Assembly: GCA_964370435.1 (NCBI GenBank)
Contig: CAYJJG010000004.1
Coordinates: 1-64,000 of the forward strand
Length of the DNA stretch: 64,000 nt
DNA from: CALVGQ01 sp964370435
GTDB lineage: Bacteria > Bacillota_I > Bacilli_A > Erysipelotrichales > Erysipelotrichaceae
Direction of reading: 5' to 3'
A program made the translations under genes and the position numbers. How positions within the stretch are numbered: the first letter of the stretch is position 1; each line of letters starts with the position of its first letter. The notes beneath the pieces were generated by a model. It did no database searches, was not told where the DNA came from, and saw only the letters and a program-made list of their open reading frames with translations. This document shows positions 51,517 through 58,674 of the stretch, in pieces.

Positions 51517-54468
51517 ATGAAAAAAATAATTAGAGTAATTTTAAGTATAATTCTAATGACTACAGTAATTAGCGGTACTTTACGCAATGAGATACAGAAT
51601 ATCCATGCACAAGCATTAATTCATGATGAAGTAACAGACTTTGCTAATGTGGTTGTTTTCGCCTATTTTAAAGGTGATACTGAGCAAAGAGACTTACTAC
51701 AAAGCGAACTCTTTCATGATGAAATGATAGAGATGTTTGATTCTGCAGCAGCAAGATCATTCAAAGGATACATGTCGGCAATATCTTATGGGAATTTTCA
51801 AATAGAAAATTATTTCATCCAAGATAATGGGGAAACTTTTACTGCAATTGAGTTAAGTATTACGCAAGAACAAGCTGCTGGCTTTCCACAAGATGGAATT
51901 ATTACCGAGGATATATTAAGAGCTTTAAACCAAGAATTTAAACCAGCTGATTTGCCTAACTATGATTTAACTGGCGATAATAATATAGATAATTTTACAG
52001 TTATAATTGGTGGAGATGAAGGATCAGACCCTAGTGAGTATCCTAGTTTATGGCCACACCAGGGAGTATATGGTGGAACTAGTACATTAGGAAATCAAAG
52101 ATTATTAGTGACTAATTTTTTAAGTACTAATCGTATTCAATCTATTTTTGGAGGGGCGGGTTTAATCGCGCATGAATTTCTTCATAGTATCGGATATGAA
52201 GATTTATATACTGATTCGTTTTCATATAAACCAGTAGGGGAATTTGATATAATGGCGGATACTTCAATATATATGCAATATCCATTAGCTTATCTAAGAG
52301 CATATTATTCGAGCTGGTTAACGATACAAGAGTATAGTGAATCACAGGCAGGTTTACAGTTAAATCATCAAAGTAATAGAGAAGGTAATCAAGCAATTAT
52401 TTTAAAATCACCTTTAAATGAAGATGAATTCTTCGTTGTTGAATACAGAGAAGAAGGTAATCAATATGCCGATGATGAAACTTATCTAGACGCCAAAATT
52501 GGTGGTGAGGGACTAATAGTATACCGAATAGATGCAACCCAAGATTCCTTAGGAAATCTAGATGGTTATACTAGCGTTTATGTTTTTAGAAAGGGAGGGA
52601 ATCCTGCAAGCCTTGATAATGCACTATTAGGTGTGGGAGATAGCTTTGGTGTAGATATAGGTGAAACAGGAGAAACACTCACTTTTTCAGATGGAAGTAA
52701 CTCAGGAATAGTAATCGATAATATAACAATTTCAATGGATGGTATGAAATTCGATGCAACTATACCTAATAAAGATGAATATGATGTATGGGATAACACA
52801 GGATTTTCTAGTAAGTCTCCTACGATTTCTTCAGTTGTAATAAATGAAAAAGTATTTACACTTACGCAAGAAGAGGATATATCTGTTTTATCAAGTTATA
52901 GTGAAGGTATTTGGGTAAATGAGGCAACATTTGAATTTTTAGGCACCGCCTATGAACCAGAATTATTTACTCATGAGGATGAGTTATATTATTCTTATAT
53001 AACACATACCAATGATGATTCACGTGTTAATATCGTTAAACTAGTACAACCAAACTCTGAGGGAGGTAATTGGAATAGTGAAGTTTATGACGTGATTGAT
53101 CCAGGAGTATTTGTGAATGAGTATCAAGCATTTAGTATTGATCAGGCAATACAAGTAGCGTTTGAGAGTCCACTAGGAAATAATAATGTTGTTAAATTAG
53201 CTACTTTAAATGGCTCACCAACAAATCATAGTGATTTTAGTAGTGCCGTTACTGTAGGGGACTTAGATTCGAAATTTATCGGAACGATAGAGTCAGCAAT
53301 ATGGGGTTCAACATTATATTTGAGTTATGTAGCTGATGGTGTTGTACACGTGTATGAGCGGCAAGTTGGAAACACTGGTAGTTTTAATAAAATTAGTGAT
53401 GATACTATTGAAGCTAATTCTTATGATATGATTGGATACCAAAATCAAGTGTTCATAGTTAATGCAAATATAAATTTTAGTGATATGTCAGTAGAAACTT
53501 CAATGAATATTTATAAGGAAGGAATTTGGAGCAGTTCGAGATTAAATCTTACAACCGCGTCAAAATCGGTAGAACTAAATACACCAACACTTTCTATAGC
53601 AGATAGTAATTTATATGTACTTGGTGAAGACTCAGGTGATGTGTATGCATTTTATTATGATGAAACACAGGAAACACCTAACTGGATTCAGGAAGGAACT
53701 ACAGTAGGTACCAACGGCGAGAATGACTTTAATTTATTATCAGCAGGAAATAGGTTGCTTGTTAGTTATGTGACTTCGGATTTATCGGTAGCAGTAAAAG
53801 AAAAAATAGTTGCTAATGAATTACTATCTATAAATATAACACTACCGACAAAACTAATATATGAACAGTTTGAGCCTTTTGATGCATTAGGATTAACTGT
53901 TAAAGCAAATTATTCTACAGGCACACGTTTCCTCAAAGAGGGAGAGTATGGTATTTTAGGTTTTAGTACAGAAAAAACAGGTAATTTTACAGCTAGTGTC
54001 ACTGTAGGAGACAATGTAAAAACTTTCGATTATAGTGTGGTTAAACCTAAGCCAGTGCTATATGACATAGCAGTAACAGGAGTACCACTGATGGTAAAAC
54101 AAGGGGAAACAATAGATTTATCTGCTTTAATAGTAACTGCACTTTATAACGATAATTCATCAGTTAATGTTAGTAGCAGTGATTATTCAATCGGGTCTAT
54201 AGATACCACTTCAACTGGAAAGAAAAAGCTCACAATAAGTTACAGTGGTATTGTAAAAGAAATTGAAATTGAAGTTATAGAAAATGATGGGCCATTATTA
54301 GGAGATGTTAATCAAGATAAATTGGTTAATGAAAAAGACATTCAAAGATTACTTTTACACATCAATAAGGAACAACCACTAACCGATTTATCTTTAGGTG
54401 ATATTAATCAAGATGGAGTTGTAAATAGTAATGACTTACAGCGATTATATGTAATACTTAATAAATAA
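51517..54468 (+). CDS. Secreted M6-family metalloprotease with Ig-like and dockerin domains
   Basis: The 983-aa protein has a signal peptide (to about residue 32) and an M6 (immune inhibitor A-like) catalytic domain. The zinc motif is AHEFLHSIG (H219, E220, H223), followed by VGEFDIMAD as the family's GxxDIM turn. A long beta-rich region (about 400-775) follows, then two Ig-like repeats (about 775-925) and a C-terminal type I dockerin (GDVNQDKLVNEKDIQRLL and GDINQDGVVNSNDLQRLY). Such proteases cut host or matrix proteins. The dockerin suggests attachment to a cohesin-bearing partner, possibly the upstream protein. Confidence 0.9.
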   Translation: MKKIIRVILSIILMTTVISGTLRNEIQNIHAQALIHDEVTDFANVVVFAYFKGDTEQRDLLQSELFHDEMIEMFDSAAARSFKGYMSAISYGNFQIENYFIQDNGETFTAIELSITQEQAAGFPQDGIITEDILRALNQEFKPADLPNYDLTGDNNIDNFTVIIGGDEGSDPSEYPSLWPHQGVYGGTSTLGNQRLLVTNFLSTNRIQSIFGGAGLIAHEFLHSIGYEDLYTDSFSYKPVGEFDIMADTSIYMQYPLAYLRAYYSSWLTIQEYSESQAGLQLNHQSNREGNQAIILKSPLNEDEFFVVEYREEGNQYADDETYLDAKIGGEGLIVYRIDATQDSLGNLDGYTSVYVFRKGGNPASLDNALLGVGDSFGVDIGETGETLTFSDGSNSGIVIDNITISMDGMKFDATIPNKDEYDVWDNTGFSSKSPTISSVVINEKVFTLTQEEDISVLSSYSEGIWVNEATFEFLGTAYEPELFTHEDELYYSYITHTNDDSRVNIVKLVQPNSEGGNWNSEVYDVIDPGVFVNEYQAFSIDQAIQVAFESPLGNNNVVKLATLNGSPTNHSDFSSAVTVGDLDSKFIGTIESAIWGSTLYLSYVADGVVHVYERQVGNTGSFNKISDDTIEANSYDMIGYQNQVFIVNANINFSDMSVETSMNIYKEGIWSSSRLNLTTASKSVELNTPTLSIADSNLYVLGEDSGDVYAFYYDETQETPNWIQEGTTVGTNGENDFNLLSAGNRLLVSYVTSDLSVAVKEKIVANELLSINITLPTKLIYEQFEPFDALGLTVKANYSTGTRFLKEGEYGILGFSTEKTGNFTASVTVGDNVKTFDYSVVKPKPVLYDIAVTGVPLMVKQGETIDLSALIVTALYNDNSSVNVSSSDYSIGSIDTTSTGKKKLTISYSGIVKEIEIEVIENDGPLLGDVNQDKLVNEKDIQRLLLHINKEQPLTDLSLGDINQDGVVNSNDLQRLYVILNK

Positions 54469-54482
54469 TATTACTGATATAA

Positions 54483-54526
54483 AAAGGAATAGCTAAACAA
54501 CAGAAGTTGTAATAAGCTATTCCTTT
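54483..54526. terminator. Bidirectional terminator after the protease
   Basis: AAAGGAATAGCT pairs with AGCTATTCCTTT, with an inner ACAAC-AGAA-GTTGT stem. The minus strand continues into TTTTTATAT, so it also ends the convergent regulator operon. Confidence 0.82.
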
Positions 54527-54541
54527 ATAATTTTGTAATAA

Positions 54542-54769
54542 CTAGATTAATTTGATTTTATGTATTTCAGTATAAACTAACTTTGCAATAAAGCGGATAT
54601 TTACATCGTCTTTAGTTAATAGCGATATTAAACTTTCTTTAGAAGAAGTAAGGGGATATTTCTCTGTAAAATTATCCACAAGTTCGCTAACTTTAGGACT
54701 ATTAACATTTAAAGCTTCATACAGTACTTCAAGATCTATCATTATTTCTGCAATTTCTTCTGGTAACAT
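54542..54769 (-). CDS. Small helical protein downstream of the RRNPP-like regulator
   Basis: The 75-aa protein is not recognised. It is acidic and helical (LPEEIAEIMIDLEVLYEALN), with no signal peptide or membrane segment. It starts 10 nt after the regulator stop with GAGGT in proper position, so it is co-transcribed and probably functionally linked, for example as a modulator of the regulator. A terminator follows within 20 nt. Confidence 0.7.
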   Translation of the reverse strand: MLPEEIAEIMIDLEVLYEALNVNSPKVSELVDNFTEKYPLTSSKESLISLLTKDDVNIRFIAKLVYTEIHKIKLI

Positions 54770-54779
54770 AGTATATACC

Positions 54780-56006
54780 TCATATTCTAAGTTTTAGCAA
54801 TTCTTCTAAAGTCTTTATTTGTTTATTCTTATTGTTATTTTCTCTATAATAAGTAAGTAGATGATTTAATAAAAATTCTTTAACGTTATTATCTAATTCA
54901 GCTTGATGTTTTTTATAAGTTAAAGATAGTTTCTTTTCAAGCTCCACAGAGTTAGGTTGCTCAATCAATAAGAGAATAATTTCTACATAGGCTTTAATAA
55001 ATTCAAAATCAATCATTGAATAATCAAGACTTTTTATATAAGCAATACAAGCCTCTTTATTAGTGTGATATAAGCATAGCGACTTTATCATAATTAATGG
55101 TGGATGATAATTGATTTTTTCATCTTTAATAATATCAATTAATAAAAGATCTTCATATCGCCGTTGCATAAATAAGCTATAAGAGTAATTAGTTTTAAAT
55201 GCGAAATACAAATTAGGGTACGATTCGGGCGACACAAAAGAAAAAATTTGCCTATATACTAAATTAGCTTTGTCAAAACACTTAAATTCACTATTGATAT
55301 TGGCTTCAATTTGTAAGGCAGATGCATATCTAATTAGATTATTGTCTTTTAAAAACTCATCTTGAGCTAATTTAGCGTAATGGTAAGCCTCTAAGTGATT
55401 ATCGGATGCTAATAATACATGTGAGTAGGAATAATATAAGAAGGCAGTACATTTTGGGACAATCAAAGGACTATTAATCAGCTCACTACTTAATTCAATA
55501 GCTTTTTTATTATTAACAATCATAAAATAATAGGCGATTAAATAAACTTTATGATAATAAAGCTCTTTGGATGAAAAATGTTTAATGAATTTATTGAGAA
55601 AATTTAATAGCTTCTTGGACTGTATTTCATCATCCATCATGACAAAATAAATAAACTTTAAATTATTAAAAGGTATAAAAAGAGGGGAGTTTGAGTACTC
55701 TTCTTCAGCTTCCAATAGCCAATTATGCACAAGTTCATATTTACCCTCATCAGCATTGTATATGATTGAGTAATTCTTAGTTATTTTTTCTATAGCCTCT
55801 TCAACATACGGTTCTTCGAATTTTTTTCCAATCAGTGTTACATAAAGTTCATTCCACTGAGAAATGGAAATCTTTTTCTTGCCTCGTTCGAGCTCGCTAA
55901 GATAGGCTACACTATAATTTGTCATCGAGGCGACAGCTTCTAGTTTTAGCTCTTTTTCAACTCTAATTTTTTTAAAAAATGAGGCATACAAATGATTATA
56001 TTTCAT
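54780..56006 (-). CDS. RRNPP-type peptide-sensing transcriptional regulator (HTH + helical repeats)
   Basis: The 408-aa protein has an N-terminal XRE-type HTH (residues 6-60: FFKKIRVEKELKLEAVASMT, YSVAYLSELERGKKKISIS) and then about 340 residues of paired helices consistent with TPR-like repeats (for example SHVLLASDNHLEAYHYAKLA, FKCFDKANLVYRQIF). This is the architecture of NprR, PlcR, PrgX and Rgg, which bind imported signal peptides through the repeat domain. The size is close to NprR. It is divergent from a 32-codon gene for an exported peptide at 56163. SD AGGAGA precedes the ATG. The assignment is by architecture, not by a specific subfamily motif. Confidence 0.85.
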   Translation of the reverse strand: MKYNHLYASFFKKIRVEKELKLEAVASMTNYSVAYLSELERGKKKISISQWNELYVTLIGKKFEEPYVEEAIEKITKNYSIIYNADEGKYELVHNWLLEAEEEYSNSPLFIPFNNLKFIYFVMMDDEIQSKKLLNFLNKFIKHFSSKELYYHKVYLIAYYFMIVNNKKAIELSSELINSPLIVPKCTAFLYYSYSHVLLASDNHLEAYHYAKLAQDEFLKDNNLIRYASALQIEANINSEFKCFDKANLVYRQIFSFVSPESYPNLYFAFKTNYSYSLFMQRRYEDLLLIDIIKDEKINYHPPLIMIKSLCLYHTNKEACIAYIKSLDYSMIDFEFIKAYVEIILLLIEQPNSVELEKKLSLTYKKHQAELDNNVKEFLLNHLLTYYRENNNKNKQIKTLEELLKLRI

Positions 56007-56016
56007 AATGTCTCCT

Positions 56017-56027
56017 ATTCTGCATAA
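56017..56027. repeat. Direct repeat copy 1, ATTCTGCATAA
   Basis: The first of two exact 11-bp copies between the regulator and the peptide gene. It lies just upstream of the regulator's ribosome site, downstream of its probable -10 (56040-56045, minus), a place suited to repression. Confidence 0.6.
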
Positions 56028-56039
56028 TTGGTTCCAAAA

Positions 56040-56068
56040 CTAATAAATAAGTAATAATTTTAAGTAAA
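56040..56068 (-). promoter_or_regulatory. Possible promoter of the regulator gene
   Basis: On the minus strand TTTACT (56063-56068), 17-nt spacer and TATTAG (56040-56045). Moderate match. Confidence 0.4.
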
Positions 56069-56078
56069 TATGCGCTTA

Positions 56079-56089
56079 ATTCTGCATAA
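56079..56089. repeat. Direct repeat copy 2, ATTCTGCATAA
   Basis: The second exact copy, 62 bp from the first, ends 9 nt upstream of the peptide promoter's -35 and about 10 nt upstream of the regulator's -35. It is embedded in TATGC-N9-GCATA, an inverted repeat. The position is typical for an activator site shared by divergent promoters. Confidence 0.6.
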
Positions 56090-56098
56090 ATTCTTACA

Positions 56099-56127
56099 TT
56101 GATAATGCCCTTTTTCATACCTATAAT
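56099..56127 (+). promoter_or_regulatory. Sigma-A promoter of the peptide gene
   Basis: TTGATA (56099-56104), 17-nt spacer and TATAAT (56122-56127): a near-consensus promoter 36 nt upstream of the GTG start. Confidence 0.75.
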
Positions 56128-56162
56128 TCTTGTATAGGACCTATTAGAAAGAGAGAATAATA

Positions 56163-56261
56163 GTGAAAAAATTACATTATATAATTGCACTTGGACTTAT
56201 TCTGGTGGCTCCTTTAATGTCTGCGGTTGCAGGTATTGGTTTTTGGACATTTGCTAAATAA
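56163..56261 (+). CDS. Candidate secreted signalling peptide precursor (32 aa)
   Basis: The short gene starts with GTG behind GAAAGAGAG at 7-nt spacing. It encodes a positively charged start (MKKLHY), a hydrophobic core (IIALGLILVAPLM), a signal-peptidase-like end SAVA and the tail GIGFWTFAK, then TAA. Cleavage after AVA (small residues at -3 and -1) would release a 9-residue, aromatic peptide. Size, export signal and divergent position next to an RRNPP-type regulator match the PapR/NprX/Phr style of precursor genes. Another reading is a small membrane protein or toxin of 32 aa. A near-consensus promoter lies directly upstream. Confidence 0.75.
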   Translation: MKKLHYIIALGLILVAPLMSAVAGIGFWTFAK

Positions 56262-56327
56262 TTTTAACTAATAACACGATTTTATAGATTAAATTATAAC
56301 ATTATCAACATTTAAAATAAAGTGATT

Positions 56328-56343
56328 GTTCGATTTTTCGAAC
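56328..56343 (+). promoter_or_regulatory. Perfect palindrome next to the ribosome site of the XRE gene
   Basis: GTTCGA-TTTT-TCGAAC is immediately followed by GGAGG (56344-56348) of the next gene. In RNA it can form a hairpin abutting the SD; in DNA it is a good dimeric-repressor site, probably for the XRE protein itself. Confidence 0.5.
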
Positions 56344-56359
56344 GGAGGTATTAAAAGAA

Positions 56360-56605
56360 ATGTTAAAAGTGAGTATAAGTGTAGCAATTCAAAAAAGGTT
56401 AAAAATATTATGTTCTGAGAAGGGTTGGAGTTTATCAGAGTTGTCACGAAGAAGCAGGGTGCCTAAATCTTCATTAAGCACACTAATGCATAATCCGACT
56501 CAATGTATATCAACATCTAATCTTGCTAAAATAACCGAAGCATTTGAGATGACACTTGCTGAATTCTTTGATGATGAAATATTTAGTAATTTAGCAGTAA
56601 GGTGA
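56360..56605 (+). CDS. Small XRE-family HTH regulator (81 aa)
   Basis: The 81-aa protein is a single helix-turn-helix of the XRE type: LKILCSEKGWSLSELSRRSR, then VPKSSLSTLMHNPTQ and NLAKITEAFEMTLAEFFDDEI. Pattern and length resemble the short regulators that form the DNA-binding part only. It starts behind GGAGG, 98 nt after the peptide gene, with no terminator between, so it may be on the same transcript and part of the signalling locus. A palindrome overlaps its leader. Confidence 0.85.
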   Translation: MLKVSISVAIQKRLKILCSEKGWSLSELSRRSRVPKSSLSTLMHNPTQCISTSNLAKITEAFEMTLAEFFDDEIFSNLAVR

Positions 56606-56730
56606 ATATAATAAATGCTATATAGTTAAAACTACATAAGTTAGCTTAAAGAAAAGCTATTAACATTTATTTTACTATAACAAATTATTTAGTAATAAAT
56701 ACCTTAATTATTTAGACGTTTAAATTAAAT

Positions 56731-56780
56731 AAAGAAGCTAAAACATAAACAATACTGTTGATGTTTTAACTTCTTTTTTG
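56731..56780. terminator. Bidirectional terminator between XRE gene and trmD
   Basis: AAAGAAGCTAAAACAT pairs with ATGTTTTAACTTCTTT (one C-A mismatch), 14-nt loop, followed by a T run on the plus strand and T-rich sequence on the minus strand. Confidence 0.85.
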
Positions 56781-56782
56781 CT

Positions 56783-57508
56783 TTATTGACTTAATTCTTC
56801 TTTTATTTCTTTTAATAGTTTTTCTTCTTCTTTAGTTAATGCTCTTTTTTGCAGTAAATCAGGGCGATAAGTTAAAGTTCTCTTTAAAGCTTCTTTTAAT
56901 CGATAGCTTTCAATATTTTTATGATGACCACTTAATAATACTGATGGTACCTCATGACCATCAAAACTACTAGGTTTGGTGTACTGAGGATGTTCTAATA
57001 AATCATTTTCAAAGGATTCCTCTAAATGGCTAGCTTCTACAATAGCACCATCTAACAAGCGAATAACGGCATCAGATATTACCATTGACGCTAATTCACC
57101 ACCAGTTAAAATGAAATCACCAATACTTAATGCACCATCGACATAATGCTCTACTCTTGCATCAATACCTTCATAATGGCCACAAATTAATATAAGATGA
57201 TCTTGTTTTGCAAGTGAACGAACTGTTTTTTGTTCCAACTTAGTTCCATGGGGTGCCATTAAATAACTTTTAGCATTATCAGTCTTTACTGCAGCTAAAG
57301 CATCTACTAAAGGTTGGCAAGTCATTACCATTCCCTGACCACCACCATAAGGGGTGTCATCAACAGTCTTATGTTTATTACTGGAATAATCACGGATATT
57401 GATAATTTCAACATCTACTATATTCTTATCAATAGTTCTTTTAATTATTGAAGTATTTATAAAGCCTTCATACATTTCGGGAAACAAAGTTAATATACTA
57501 ATTTTCAT
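56783..57508 (-). CDS. trmD: tRNA (guanine-N1)-methyltransferase
   Basis: TrmD methylates G37 of tRNAs with SAM, preventing frameshifting. The 241-aa protein has LTLFPEMYEGF at the N-terminus, DDTPYGGGQGMVM, LICGHYEGIDARVE and SIGDFILTGGELA, which form the trefoil-knot SAM site. It overlaps rimM by 4 nt (ATGA) and is the last gene of the rpsP-khpA-rimM-trmD operon. Confidence 0.97.
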   Translation of the reverse strand: MKISILTLFPEMYEGFINTSIIKRTIDKNIVDVEIINIRDYSSNKHKTVDDTPYGGGQGMVMTCQPLVDALAAVKTDNAKSYLMAPHGTKLEQKTVRSLAKQDHLILICGHYEGIDARVEHYVDGALSIGDFILTGGELASMVISDAVIRLLDGAIVEASHLEESFENDLLEHPQYTKPSSFDGHEVPSVLLSGHHKNIESYRLKEALKRTLTYRPDLLQKRALTKEEEKLLKEIKEELSQ

Positions 57509-58008
57509 AGTAAACCCTCTATGACTTTTATAGTAATTCTTTTTTCTTTAAGATCTACATCAAGAATAAAATTAGGAACATAAGGAACTAATACATCTTT
57601 TCCATCAGTTTTAATTCTCAATACGGAATGTGCACCAGTGATTTCTACATCTTTAACAATACCTATTAATTGGTTATCTTGATCAACCACATTTAATCCT
57701 CTTAGTTCAAAGATATAGTACTCTCCTTTATTTAAATGGTGTAGTTCATCCTTTTTCATGTATATTTCAGCTTTATTATATTTTTCTATTAAATTAATAT
57801 CCTGATAATTTTTAAAACTAAGAAGAGGAAATTCTTGATGCATTCTAAAAGACTCAATAATAAAGGCTATCATTTCATTATTAATATTTAGATATACTGT
57901 GTTTCCTGCTTTAAATCTTTTTTCTGGGAAATCACTCATATTATAGACTTTCATTTCTCCTTTTAAGCCAAAAGGCTTAATTAAAGCACCGATTTTAATA
58001 AAATTCAT
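57505..58008 (-). CDS. rimM: 16S rRNA processing protein RimM
   Basis: RimM helps mature the 30S head, binding S19 and 16S rRNA. The 167-aa protein has the KIGALIKPFGLKGEMKV N-terminal barrel with the ALxKPHGlKGE-type motif, YYIFELRGLNV near residue 96 and the PRC-barrel C-terminus with DVLVPYVPNFILDVDL. The length is normal. It follows khpA after 38 nt containing a terminator-like hairpin and is coupled to trmD. Confidence 0.94.
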   Translation of the reverse strand: MNFIKIGALIKPFGLKGEMKVYNMSDFPEKRFKAGNTVYLNINNEMIAFIIESFRMHQEFPLLSFKNYQDINLIEKYNKAEIYMKKDELHHLNKGEYYIFELRGLNVVDQDNQLIGIVKDVEITGAHSVLRIKTDGKDVLVPYVPNFILDVDLKEKRITIKVIEGLL

Positions 58009-58025
58009 AACGTCTCCTTAGTTTT

Positions 58026-58047
58026 AAAAAAGAGTGCATCAGCACCC
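58026..58047 (-). terminator. Terminator-like hairpin inside the rpsP operon
   Basis: On the minus strand GGGTGC-TGAT-GCACTC (one G-T) is followed by T6. It overlaps the khpA stop and precedes rimM, so part of the transcripts should end here, giving more RpsP/KhpA than RimM/TrmD. Confidence 0.7.
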
Positions 58048-58295
58048 TAATAAGATTCAAATTTGATTGAAATCTTTTTATCTTCGATTCTTGATGCTAT
58101 TGACATCATGTGACGAAGTGCGCTAGCCATAGAACCTTGGCGGCCAATTAATCTAGCTACATCTTCACTTTTTGCATATACATACAATACAACTTCATTT
58201 GGATTTAAGCTTGGCATTGTCTTTACAGATACAGCTTCTTTAGCATCTGTAAGTGGCAGTACCAAATCATATAAAGTTTTTTCTAAATCACTCAT
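58047..58295 (-). CDS. khpA: KH-domain RNA-binding protein KhpA
   Basis: KhpA is a small RNA-binding protein that pairs with KhpB in many Gram-positive bacteria and influences cell division and wall synthesis. The 82-aa protein has the YlqC/KhpA layout: LYDLVLPLTDAKEAVSV then the KH loop IGRQGSMASALRHMM. The usual GKxG is GRQG here. It begins 2 nt after the rpsP stop codon. Confidence 0.92.
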   Translation of the reverse strand: MSDLEKTLYDLVLPLTDAKEAVSVKTMPSLNPNEVVLYVYAKSEDVARLIGRQGSMASALRHMMSIASRIEDKKISIKFESY

Positions 58296-58297
58296 TG

Positions 58298-58567
58298 TTA
58301 TTTAGCTGTTTTTTCATCATGGAAACGTTTCATAACACCTTGTGTTGATAAGATATTACGAACTGTATCTGATGGTTGAGCTCCATTTCTTAACCATTTT
58401 AGAGCTAATTCTTCATTAACTTTAACTTCAGCAGGGCTTGTAGTTGGATTGTATGTTCCGATTACTTCGATATCACGTCCATCACGAGGAGAACGAGAGT
58501 CAGCTGCAACAATTCTATAGAAAGGGGATTTTTTTGCACCCATTCTTTTTAAACGTAATTTTACCAT
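58298..58567 (-). CDS. rpsP: 30S ribosomal protein S16
   Basis: S16 is an early-assembly protein of the small subunit. The 89-aa protein starts MVKLRLKRMGAKKSPFYRIV and has DSRSPRDGRDIEVIGTYNP, LKWLRNGAQPSDTVRNIL, all canonical. An in-frame ATG 15 nt upstream lies inside the ribosome site (GGAGGAATT), so ATG 58567 is the start. It leads the rpsP-khpA-rimM-trmD operon from the promoter at 58598-58625. Confidence 0.97.
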   Translation of the reverse strand: MVKLRLKRMGAKKSPFYRIVAADSRSPRDGRDIEVIGTYNPTTSPAEVKVNEELALKWLRNGAQPSDTVRNILSTQGVMKRFHDEKTAK

Positions 58568-58597
58568 TTTTAATTCCTCCATTTAATTTACTTTATT

Positions 58598-58625
58598 AGT
58601 TTATCATAAAAAAAAGAAGTGTCAA
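58598..58625 (-). promoter_or_regulatory. Promoter of the rpsP operon
   Basis: On the minus strand consensus TTGACA (58620-58625), 16-nt spacer and TAAACT (58598-58603). Confidence 0.65.
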
Positions 58626-58644
58626 GTAAAAAAGCTTTACAGAA

Positions 58645-58672
58645 CAAAAATAGTCACCGAAGTGACTATTTT
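58645..58672 (-). terminator. Terminator after the lysozyme gene, UUCG loop
   Basis: On the minus strand AATAGTCAC-TTCG-GTGACTATT (9 bp, stable CUUCGG-type loop) followed by TTTG and TTC. It separates the lysozyme from rpsP. Confidence 0.88.
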
Positions 58673-58674
58673 TT

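Noticed and set aside
55996..56190. 64-codon minus-strand frame crossing the regulator-peptide intergenic region
   Set aside because: It overlaps the peptide gene, its promoter and the regulator start, has no ribosome site, and encodes no plausible protein pattern.
56328..56343. LexA (SOS) box
   Set aside because: The Bacillus LexA box is CGAAC-N4-GTTCG; here the arms are reversed (GTTCGA-N4-TCGAAC), so it is a different palindrome.
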